A stretch of DNA of 11,791 nt. It comes from an uncultured Eubacteriales bacterium (GTDB taxonomy: Bacteria > Bacillota > Clostridia > Oscillospirales > Oscillospiraceae). The notes beneath the pieces were generated by a model, which was given only the letters and a program-made list of their open reading frames with translations, was not told where the DNA came from and did no database searches. Positions 1 to 6,617 of the stretch are shown one piece after another (positions within the stretch are counted from its first letter, which is position 1; each line of letters begins with the position of its first letter). The translations under genes and the position numbers were made by a program. The stretch spans positions 1 to 11,791 of the forward strand of contig UQXG01000068.1 in NCBI GenBank assembly GCA_900544945.1. Direction: 5' to 3'.

Positions 1-360
1 GAGCGTCTGCGCAGCGTCCGGGAGATCAGCCTGGATCCTGTGGCCATCGGCGGCATTTTGGTGTCCCTGGTGCTACTGGCGGTGATGATTGTCGGCGCTT
101 TGCAGCTGAAAACCGACTGGGCGAACTATCGGGTCATGGACAGCTATGTTTCCCGGCTGAGCAGCCAGAATGCCAAGCTGATAGAGGAGTACCGCTCCCA
201 GTATGATTTGGATGACATCCGCAGCAAGGCGGAGGCTCTGGGGATGGTACCCCGGGAGGACTTGGAGACCCGCAGTGTCTATGTGACCGTGCCCCAGCCC
301 GAACCGGAACCCACCTGGTGGGAGAATCTGCAATGGTTCCTGGAAGGCTTGTTCGCATAA
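1..360 (+). CDS. ftsL: Cell division protein FtsL (septum formation initiator/DivIC-like), 5' partial
   Basis: Small bitopic divisome protein that joins DivIB/FtsQ and DivIC/FtsB in the complex regulating septal wall synthesis. The frame is open from base 1, giving at least 119 residues, so the real start lies upstream; the GTG at 40 falls just before the membrane segment and would remove the cytoplasmic residues, so I do not take it as the start. Visible parts are a short charged cytoplasmic end (ERLRSVREISLD), one membrane helix (about residues 14-36 of the visible part), a polar heptad-like stretch suited to a coiled coil, and the family-typical ending LDDIRSKAEALGMV. A Pro/Glu-rich stretch and a Trp/Phe-rich C-terminus follow. 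It lies just upstream of the PBP gene, the usual place for ftsL, which normally follows rsmH. Sequence identity is low across this family, so FtsL rather than DivIC rests mainly on gene order. Confidence 0.85.
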   Translation, partial: ERLRSVREISLDPVAIGGILVSLVLLAVMIVGALQLKTDWANYRVMDSYVSRLSSQNAKLIEEYRSQYDLDDIRSKAEALGMVPREDLETRSVYVTVPQPEPEPTWWENLQWFLEGLFA

Positions 361-400
361 ATTCATTCCTTCTCCCATATTCTGTAATAGCAGCTGCAAT

Positions 401-437
401 GGGCGGCGAGGGGGCATTCCTCTTGCCGCCCTTTTTT
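401..437 (+). terminator. Putative intrinsic terminator or attenuator between ftsL and the PBP gene
   Basis: Bases 401-413 pair with 419-431 in a 13-bp stem without mismatches (two G-T pairs, the outer seven pairs being GGGCGGC with GCCGCCC) around a 5-base loop, followed directly by six T at 432-437. This is the classic shape of a Rho-independent terminator. It lies 40 bases after the ftsL stop and 48 bases before the PBP start, inside what is normally one transcription unit. It may reduce or condition read-through, or separate the upstream genes from the rest; the sequence alone cannot tell which. Confidence 0.75.
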
Positions 438-440
438 AGA

Positions 441-478
441 GGCAGTACCCTACCATACGGTGCTGCCTGGTATGGGGG
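441..478 (+). other. Hairpin pair next to the PBP ribosome site, possible translational control
   Basis: Bases 441-449 can pair with 459-467 (9 bp including one G-T pair, 9-base loop). The loop bases 450-458 can also pair with 470-478, with one A-G mismatch, and 475-478 belong to the G-rich ribosome site of the PBP gene. Both helices cannot fully form together because no loop length is left, so they would compete. The second fold would mask the ribosome site. This is seen by eye only; the regulatory role is inference. Confidence 0.35.
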
Positions 479-480
479 GA
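475..480 (+). promoter_or_regulatory. Ribosome binding site that sets the GTG start of the PBP gene
   Basis: GGGGGA at 475-480 lies 5 bases before a GTG at 486 that is in frame with the PBP. The open frame extends upstream to 318, but those 56 codons overlap ftsL and the terminator hairpin and encode nothing like a PBP. The G-run is not a perfect GGAGG but is the only good match at a sensible distance. Confidence 0.6.
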
Positions 481-485
481 TTATT

Positions 486-2765
486 GTGGGGGAAAAGCAA
501 TTTGACCGTCTGCGCATCAGCACCGGTCAGCACCGGCGGGTGCTGGCGGCGGCACTGGTGCTGGGAATCGCCGCCTTTGTGCCCATCGGCCTGCGGCTGT
601 ACCAGCTGATGGTGCGTGATTTTGACTATTATTCCGCCAAGGCGCTGAACAATCAGACCCGTGGCACGGCGGTGACCGCCCACCGAGGGGACATCCTCGA
701 CCGGAACATGAATGTGCTGGCTACCTCCGTCACCGTGGAGAATGTATATCTTGACCCCCATGAACTGAAGCAGTCCAAGGCGGATGTTGCCGATCTTTCA
801 AGGGTTTTGGGGGAGATTCTGGGCAAAGACCCGGCCTGGATTGCCGAGCAGGCCGCCGACACCCGCAAGCGCTATAAGCAGGTGGGAGCCGGAATCGACG
901 AGACCGCCGCCGGGAAAATCCGGGATTACATCAACCGGAAGGACGTTGCGGGCATCCACCTGGAACCTGCTTCTCAGCGGGTGTATCCCTACGAAAGCCT
1001 GGCCGCCCAGGTCATCGGCTTTACCAACGCCTCCAACGACGGCTGTGAGGGGGTGGAGGCGGCCTATGACGGCTTTCTGTCCGGGAAAACCGGCCGGGTG
1101 GTCACCACCAAGGGCAACAACGAAATGGATATGCCCTATTCCTACGAAAATTATCTTTCCGCCCGGCAGGGAAATTCCGTGATCCTGACTCTGGACGCTA
1201 CGGTGCAGAAGTGCCTGGAAAAGCAGATGCAGGCGGCGATTGCTCGCTACGATGTGCAGAACGGAGCCTTTGGCCTGGTGATGAACTGCAAAACCGGGGA
1301 AATTCTTGCCATGGCCACCCTGGGAAGCTACGACCCCAACCGGTATCTGGAGCTGGCAGACCCCAAGACGGCGGCGCAGGTTGAGAGCCTGCGGGGGACG
1401 GAGGACTATCAGCAGGCTTTGTCCGCCGCCCGGCTGAAGCAGTGGCGCAACCGGGTGCTCTCCGACGGCTATGAGCCCGGGTCTACCTTCAAGGTGCTGA
1501 CCATGGCGGCGGCTCTGGACTGCGGAGCCATCGACCTGAACACCTCCTTCCACTGCTCCGGTTCCGAGCAGATTCCCGGCCGTGCCCAGCGTCTTCACTG
1601 CTGGCGTTCCGCAGGACACGGGGCGGAGAAAACGCCCCAGGCGCTACAGAACTCCTGCAACATCGCCTTTGCCCATATCGCCCTGAAGCTGGGCGGGGAG
1701 CGATTCTACGAATACATCGAAAAATTCGGGATTCTGGAGAAAACCGGCATTGACCTGGCCGGAGAGAGCAAGGGCGTGTTTTTTGACAAAGCCCTGGTGA
1801 CGGACACCGACAAGTGGGGCACCGCCTCCCTGACCTCCGGCTCCTTCGGCCAGACCTTCAAAATCACCCCCTTGCAGCTGGTGCGGGCTATCGCCTCGGT
1901 GGTCAACGGGGGCACTCTGTTGGAGCCGTACATTGTCTCGGAAATCCTGGATTCAGAGGGAAATACGGTGATGCAGGCGGAGCCGACTGCAGTGCGGCGC
2001 ACCATTTCGGAAGAAACCTCGGACACTATGCGCCAGCTCATTGCCTCGGTGGTCTCCGAGGGTACGGCGAAAAACGCCAAGGTGGCGGGGTTCTCCATCG
2101 GCGGAAAAACCGGCACCAGCGAGAAGATCGACGTTTTCGACGAAAACGGCCAGCGGGTTCAGGACAAGATCGTGTCCTTCGTGGGCATCGCTCCTATGGA
2201 AGACCCGGAGTACATCGTGCTGGTGGCACTGGACACCCCCTCCCGGCAGACGGGAATCTACATTTCCGGCGGCGTCATGGCTGCCCCCACAGTGGGAGCC
2301 GTCCTGGGGGACATTCTTCCCTATCTGGGGGTGGAACGGCACTTTTCCCAGTCGGAAACCCAGGGAAAAGAAATTGTTTTGGAGAAATATATCGACTTGA
2401 CAGAAAAGGATGCAAGCAGTAAACTAAAACGAATAGGTCTTTCGGCGAAATTCACGGGAACCGGAGACCGGGTCACCGCTCAGTTGCCCCAGGCCGGGCA
2501 GACCGTCCCCGGGGGCAGCCAGGTGCTGCTATACCTTGGCGGCTCGCCGGAGGCGGAGACCGTGGCGATGCCGGATTTTACCGGCATGAACCGCCAGCAG
2601 GCGAGTGACGCTGCCGGAAAGCTGGGGCTGTACATTCTGGTAACGGGAAACGACGGGATTTCTCCCACTGTTACCGTCGCGGCGCAAAGTCTGCCGAAAG
2701 ACACGCTGGTTCCCGCCGGAACCACCATCACACTTACCTTTGCCGATACAGGGCTTCGGGACTGA
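486..2765 (+). CDS. ftsI: Class B penicillin-binding protein (FtsI/SpoVD-type transpeptidase) with two PASTA domains
   Basis: D,D-transpeptidase that crosslinks septal peptidoglycan outside the membrane, working with the SEDS polymerase FtsW. The GTG start at 486 gives 759 residues. Layout: short cytoplasmic end, one membrane helix (about 19-41), PBP dimer domain with RGDILDR at 67-73, and a transpeptidase domain with all three active-site motifs: S333-T-F-K336 (nucleophile Ser333), S390-C-N392 and K541-T-G-T544. Two PASTA domains follow (about 630-690 and 693-755), giving a length like that of Gram-positive division PBPs. B. subtilis SpoVD has one PASTA domain and PBP2B has two, so PASTA count favours a vegetative division role, but a role in spore cortex synthesis cannot be excluded because only one such gene is in the window. 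A terminator-like hairpin precedes it, and murE starts 21 bases after its stop. Confidence 0.93.
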   Translation: MGEKQFDRLRISTGQHRRVLAAALVLGIAAFVPIGLRLYQLMVRDFDYYSAKALNNQTRGTAVTAHRGDILDRNMNVLATSVTVENVYLDPHELKQSKADVADLSRVLGEILGKDPAWIAEQAADTRKRYKQVGAGIDETAAGKIRDYINRKDVAGIHLEPASQRVYPYESLAAQVIGFTNASNDGCEGVEAAYDGFLSGKTGRVVTTKGNNEMDMPYSYENYLSARQGNSVILTLDATVQKCLEKQMQAAIARYDVQNGAFGLVMNCKTGEILAMATLGSYDPNRYLELADPKTAAQVESLRGTEDYQQALSAARLKQWRNRVLSDGYEPGSTFKVLTMAAALDCGAIDLNTSFHCSGSEQIPGRAQRLHCWRSAGHGAEKTPQALQNSCNIAFAHIALKLGGERFYEYIEKFGILEKTGIDLAGESKGVFFDKALVTDTDKWGTASLTSGSFGQTFKITPLQLVRAIASVVNGGTLLEPYIVSEILDSEGNTVMQAEPTAVRRTISEETSDTMRQLIASVVSEGTAKNAKVAGFSIGGKTGTSEKIDVFDENGQRVQDKIVSFVGIAPMEDPEYIVLVALDTPSRQTGIYISGGVMAAPTVGAVLGDILPYLGVERHFSQSETQGKEIVLEKYIDLTEKDASSKLKRIGLSAKFTGTGDRVTAQLPQAGQTVPGGSQVLLYLGGSPEAETVAMPDFTGMNRQQASDAAGKLGLYILVTGNDGISPTVTVAAQSLPKDTLVPAGTTITLTFADTGLRD

Positions 2766-2786
2766 CCGGAGCCGGGAGGAATGCTT

Positions 2787-4238
2787 ATGCTGCTGAAAGA
2801 ATTACTCAAGGATATTCCCGTTCTGGAATGCACCGCGGACCAGGAAGACGAAATCACCGCCATCTGCTATGATTCCCGGAAGGCGGAGCCCGGATGCCTG
2901 TTTGTGGCGGTGTCCGGCTTTGCCGCCGACGGAAACCGATTTATCCCCATGGCATTGGAGCGGGGCGCTGCCGCCGTGGTCACCGCGAAAAAGCCGGAGG
3001 GGGAGGTTCCCTATATTCTGGTGGAGTCCGACCGGCTGGCTCTGGCTCTGCTTGCCTGCAACTTCTATGGAAATCCTGCCCGGCAGATGACTATGGTGGG
3101 CATCACGGGCACCAACGGCAAGACTTCTTCCACCTTGCTTCTCAAGCAGGTGCTGGAGCAGGTTCAGGGAGCCAAGGTCGGCCTGGTTGGCACCATGGCT
3201 AATATGATCGGGCAGGAGATCATCCCCACCGAGCGCACCACCCCGGAAAGCCTGGATTTGCAGGCTCTCTTTGCCCGGATGCGGGACGCGGGCTGCACCC
3301 ATGTGGTGATGGAGGTTTCCAGCCACGCCCTGACCCTGGAACGGGTGGGGGGCGTCCGCTATGACGTGGCGGCCTTCACCAATCTGACCGAGGATCATCT
3401 GGACTTCCACAAGACCATGGATGCCTACTGCGACGCCAAGGCGGAACTGTTCCGCCGGTGCGGCAAGGCGGTCATCAATATGGACGACGATTATTCCGAC
3501 CGAATTCTGGCAGCGGCGGCCTGCCCGGTGCTGATTACCTCCGTGAAACAGGCGAAAGGCCTTCACGCCGAGGACGTGGAGCTCCACGCCGAGGGTATCC
3601 GCTTCACTGCCGTGCTGGGGGAAGCGCGGGAGCCGGTTTCCCTGCCCATTCCCGGCGGCTTTACGGTGTACAACGCCCTGACGGTGCTGGGATGTGCCTA
3701 TCAGCTGGGTATTTCCCTTCATGACTGCGCTGCGGCCTTGCGAACGGCCCAGGGGGTCAAGGGCCGGGTGGAGGTGGTTCCCACCCCGGGAAAGGACTAC
3801 ACCGTCCTCATTGACTATGCCCATACGCCGGATGCCCTGGAAAACGTGCTGCGCTCGGTGCGGGATTTCTGCAAGGGCAGACTTATTTCCGTCTTCGGCT
3901 GCGGCGGCGACCGGGATCCCATCAAGCGGCCCATCATGGGCCATATCGGGGCTCAGCTTTCCGACCTTGCCGTCATCACTTCGGATAATCCCCGGACGGA
4001 GGCGCCCATGGCCATCATCGAGGACATCGTAAAAGGGGTAAAACAGGAAGACGGGGAATATATTGTTATCGAAGACCGGCCTGCGGCCATCAGATACGCT
4101 ATGGACATTGCGGAAAAAAATGATATAATTGTCCTTGCCGGTAAAGGTCACGAGACCTATCAGGATATCGGCGGACACAAACGTCACTTAGATGAGCGGG
4201 AAGAAGTTGCTGCCCACTTAAAGGAATTGAGGGACTGA
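2787..4238 (+). CDS. murE: UDP-MurNAc-L-Ala-D-Glu:meso-diaminopimelate ligase MurE
   Basis: Cytoplasmic ATP-dependent ligase that adds the third amino acid, predicted to be meso-diaminopimelate, to UDP-MurNAc-L-Ala-D-Glu (EC 6.3.2.13). It has 483 residues, normal for the family. Seen in order: N-terminal substrate domain; ATP-binding G105-ITGTNGK112-T; TTPESLDLQ; EVSSHALTLERV; the lysine expected to be carbamylated, K218 in DAKAELF; DYAHTPDALE; FGCGGDRDPIKRPIMG; and D400-N-P-R403, the motif known to select meso-DAP over lysine. An ATG at 2781 directly touches GGGAGGA (2774-2780), leaving no spacer, whereas the in-frame ATG at 2787 is six bases from it and gives the usual MLLKELLKD beginning, so I chose 2787. 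The murF start follows one base after its stop, suggesting translational coupling. Confidence 0.96.
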   Translation: MLLKELLKDIPVLECTADQEDEITAICYDSRKAEPGCLFVAVSGFAADGNRFIPMALERGAAAVVTAKKPEGEVPYILVESDRLALALLACNFYGNPARQMTMVGITGTNGKTSSTLLLKQVLEQVQGAKVGLVGTMANMIGQEIIPTERTTPESLDLQALFARMRDAGCTHVVMEVSSHALTLERVGGVRYDVAAFTNLTEDHLDFHKTMDAYCDAKAELFRRCGKAVINMDDDYSDRILAAAACPVLITSVKQAKGLHAEDVELHAEGIRFTAVLGEAREPVSLPIPGGFTVYNALTVLGCAYQLGISLHDCAAALRTAQGVKGRVEVVPTPGKDYTVLIDYAHTPDALENVLRSVRDFCKGRLISVFGCGGDRDPIKRPIMGHIGAQLSDLAVITSDNPRTEAPMAIIEDIVKGVKQEDGEYIVIEDRPAAIRYAMDIAEKNDIIVLAGKGHETYQDIGGHKRHLDEREEVAAHLKELRD

Positions 4239-4239
4239 T

Positions 4240-5598
4240 ATGCCAAGAATTACCCTTCGGGATGCCGCCAAGTGGTGCGGCGGAACGGTAGAAGAAAAAT
4301 ACGCGGAGGTTAGCTTCCTGGGTGCGGGAAACGATACCCGGAACCTTCAGCCCGGTCAGCTGTTCGTCACCCTACAGGGAGCCAGGGACGGCCATGAGTT
4401 CATTCCCGCGGCTCTGGAGAAGGGAGCGGCGGCGGTGCTGTGCAGCCGCCGGGTGGGGGATTTTCCCGCCATCATCGTCTCCGACCCCAGGACGGCGCTG
4501 GGCGACATTGCCCGGGAAGCCCTGAAACGGATTGGGGCAAAGGTGGTAGCCATCACCGGCTCCGTGGGCAAGAGCACCACCAAGGAAATGATTGCGGCGG
4601 TGCTTGCCGGTACCTTCCGGGTGAGCAAGACCCCTGCCAACCACAATAATGACATCGGAATGCCCATGGCTATCCTGGATATGCCTGAGGATACGGAGGT
4701 GGCGGTGCTGGAAATGGGCATGAACCATTTCCGGGAGATCGCCTACCTGTCCTGTATTGCCCACCCGGACGTGGCGGTGATTATCAACATCGGCACCATG
4801 CACATTGAGTACCTGGGCACTCAGCAGGGCATCCGCCAGGCCAAGCTGGAGGTGTTAGAGGGCATGACCCCTCAGGGAATGCTGCTCCTGAACGGCGACG
4901 ACACCCTGCTGCGCTGTCTGGACATGACACCCAAGCAGCGCATCACCTATTTCGGGTGCAGTGAGGGCTGCGACGTCCGGGCGCTGGATGTCAGCCAGGC
5001 GGACAGCATTCTGCGCTTCCGGGTGGAGGCCGGGCGGCTGACCTTCCCGGTGGAAATGAAGCTGGAAGGAGAGCATTACGTTGCCGACGCACTGGCGGCA
5101 GTGACCGTGGGACTGAAGCTGGGGGTCACCCCGGAGCACATTCGCAAGGCACTGGATGAGTTCCAGAACATGTCCGGCCGTCAGGAGATTTTCGAGGCCA
5201 AGGGCTGTACCATCATCAACGACTGCTACAATGCCGGCCCTGAGTCCATGGCGGCGGCGCTGAATGTGCTGGGCAACCGACCCGGACGGCACCTGGCGGT
5301 GCTGGGCGAAATGCTGGAGCTGGGGGATTGCGCCCAGGCTGAGCACTATAAAATCGGCCGGATTGCGGCGGAAAAGGCGGACATGGTCTTTGCCTACGGC
5401 CCTCACGCCGGACGGGTGCTGGACGGCACCATCACCGGCGGTATGCCCGAGCCCATGGGACGGGCCTTTGACGATCCCATGGAAATGGCGGCGGCTCTGA
5501 AGCGATCCGCCAAGCCCGGGGACGTGATTTTGTTTAAGGCCAGCCGGGGAATGCACCTGGAGAAGGTGCTCAAGGCGTTCCTGGAAGAAGAGAAATAA
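4240..5598 (+). CDS. murF: UDP-MurNAc-tripeptide:D-alanyl-D-alanine ligase MurF
   Basis: Cytoplasmic ATP-dependent ligase that adds D-Ala-D-Ala to UDP-MurNAc-tripeptide (EC 6.3.2.10), making the pentapeptide used by MraY. It has 452 residues, typical length. Seen: N-terminal substrate domain containing DTRNLQPGQLFVTLQGARDGHEF; P-loop G107-SVGK111-STTKEM (Ser where many homologues have Thr, still a valid P-loop); N134-HNNDIGMP, the MurF form of the NxNNxIG motif; EMGMNHFREI; K202 in RQAKLEVLEGM, the likely carbamylated lysine; N327-DCYNAGPESM; and a C-terminal ligase domain with GDVILFKASRGMHLE. The ATG is one base after the murE stop, with AAAGGA (4220-4225) and GAGGG (4229-4233) upstream as ribosome site candidates. 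The NDCYNAxP motif and the HNN motif separate it from MurE, MurD and MurC. Confidence 0.96.
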   Translation: MPRITLRDAAKWCGGTVEEKYAEVSFLGAGNDTRNLQPGQLFVTLQGARDGHEFIPAALEKGAAAVLCSRRVGDFPAIIVSDPRTALGDIAREALKRIGAKVVAITGSVGKSTTKEMIAAVLAGTFRVSKTPANHNNDIGMPMAILDMPEDTEVAVLEMGMNHFREIAYLSCIAHPDVAVIINIGTMHIEYLGTQQGIRQAKLEVLEGMTPQGMLLLNGDDTLLRCLDMTPKQRITYFGCSEGCDVRALDVSQADSILRFRVEAGRLTFPVEMKLEGEHYVADALAAVTVGLKLGVTPEHIRKALDEFQNMSGRQEIFEAKGCTIINDCYNAGPESMAAALNVLGNRPGRHLAVLGEMLELGDCAQAEHYKIGRIAAEKADMVFAYGPHAGRVLDGTITGGMPEPMGRAFDDPMEMAAALKRSAKPGDVILFKASRGMHLEKVLKAFLEEEK

Positions 5599-5617
5599 CA
5601 ACGGAGGAAAACAATTC

Positions 5618-6595
5618 ATGACACGAATCCTGATAACCGCGGTGGTGGGCGGGGCACTGTCCTGGGCATTGGGGCAGCTGCTGCTGCCGATGCTCCACGC
5701 GCTGAAGGCCGGGGCTTCCATTCTGGAAATCGGCCCTTCCTGGCACAAAAGCAAGAACGGCACACCGATCATGGGCGGACTCATGTTCATCCTGGCGTCT
5801 ACCGTGTGCCTTCTGGGCAACCTGCCCGCCATGACGGATTATTCCGTGTTTTTTGTGCTGGCGCTGGCTCTGTGCTTCGGCTTCATCGGCTTTCTGGATG
5901 ACTTCACCAAGGTGCGTCATCATCAGAATCTGGGCCTGACCTCTGTCCAGAAGGCCATGCTTCAGATGGCGGTTTCCGCCCTGTTTCTGTATGCCATGTA
6001 CAAGGTCGGGGCTATGAACACCCACCTGTACATTCCCTTCTGGAACGTAAGCTTTGACCTGCACCCCCTCGTGTATATTTTCTTTGCCATGTTCGTCATG
6101 GTGGGCTGCGTCAATTCCGTGAATCTGAATGACGGCATTGACGGCCTGTGCGCGGGAGATACCCTGCCGGTCATGGTGTTCTTCACCGCGGCAAGCGTTG
6201 CCCTGGGAAAATTTGACCTGGCGCTGCTGCCCGCCTCCCTGGTTGGCGGACTGATCGCCTACCTGACCTACAACTGGCATCCGGCCAAGGTGTTCATGGG
6301 GGACACCGGTTCCCTGTTCCTGGGCGGTGTGGTCTGCGGTATGGCCTTCGCCCTGGAAATGCCTCTGATTTTGATTCTGGTCGGCTTTATCTATGTCTGC
6401 GAAGCCATGTCGGACATTTTGCAGGTTTCCTATTTCAAGCTGACCCACGGCAAGCGGCTATTCAAAATGGCCCCCATTCACCACCATTTTGAAAAGTGCG
6501 GCTGGAAGGAAGAGAAGGTGGTCTTCGTCTTTGCCGGAGTTGCGGCTTTTATGTGCATTCTCGCCTGGTTCGGCATTTCCGGCCTGATCGGCTGA
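5618..6595 (+). CDS. mraY: Phospho-N-acetylmuramoyl-pentapeptide transferase MraY
   Basis: Integral membrane enzyme that transfers phospho-MurNAc-pentapeptide from UDP to undecaprenyl phosphate, making lipid I on the inner face of the membrane (EC 2.7.8.13). It has 325 residues and many hydrophobic segments, consistent with the family's ten helices. Family signatures present: K46-NGTPIMGG54; D94-D95 in FLDDFTK; NLND172-GID175-GL; FMGDTGSLFLGG; and the C-terminal H288-HH290 in APIHHHFEKCGWKE. These carry the Mg-binding and catalytic aspartates and the histidine motif known in MraY, so it should be active. ATG at 5618 has GGAGG at 5603-5607, 10 bases upstream. In many relatives murD comes next; here ftsW follows after 22 bases. 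Confidence 0.97.
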   Translation: MTRILITAVVGGALSWALGQLLLPMLHALKAGASILEIGPSWHKSKNGTPIMGGLMFILASTVCLLGNLPAMTDYSVFFVLALALCFGFIGFLDDFTKVRHHQNLGLTSVQKAMLQMAVSALFLYAMYKVGAMNTHLYIPFWNVSFDLHPLVYIFFAMFVMVGCVNSVNLNDGIDGLCAGDTLPVMVFFTAASVALGKFDLALLPASLVGGLIAYLTYNWHPAKVFMGDTGSLFLGGVVCGMAFALEMPLILILVGFIYVCEAMSDILQVSYFKLTHGKRLFKMAPIHHHFEKCGWKEEKVVFVFAGVAAFMCILAWFGISGLIG

Positions 6596-6617
6596 TTCCA
6601 ATAACGGAGGTTTGGCA

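Noticed and set aside
40..42. GTG at 40 as the start of ftsL
   Set aside because: It lies at the edge of the membrane helix, has no ribosome site before it, and the frame remains open to base 1 with the charged residues expected of the FtsL cytoplasmic end.
2802..4187. Open frame of 461 codons on the - strand opposite murE
   Set aside because: Shadow of murE in GC-rich DNA: the protein is His/Gly/Arg-rich, matches no family I know, and has no operon partners on that strand.
4855..5832. Open frame of 325 codons on the - strand opposite murF and mraY
   Set aside because: Crosses the junction of two clear genes, with no plausible domain or ribosome site; a shadow.
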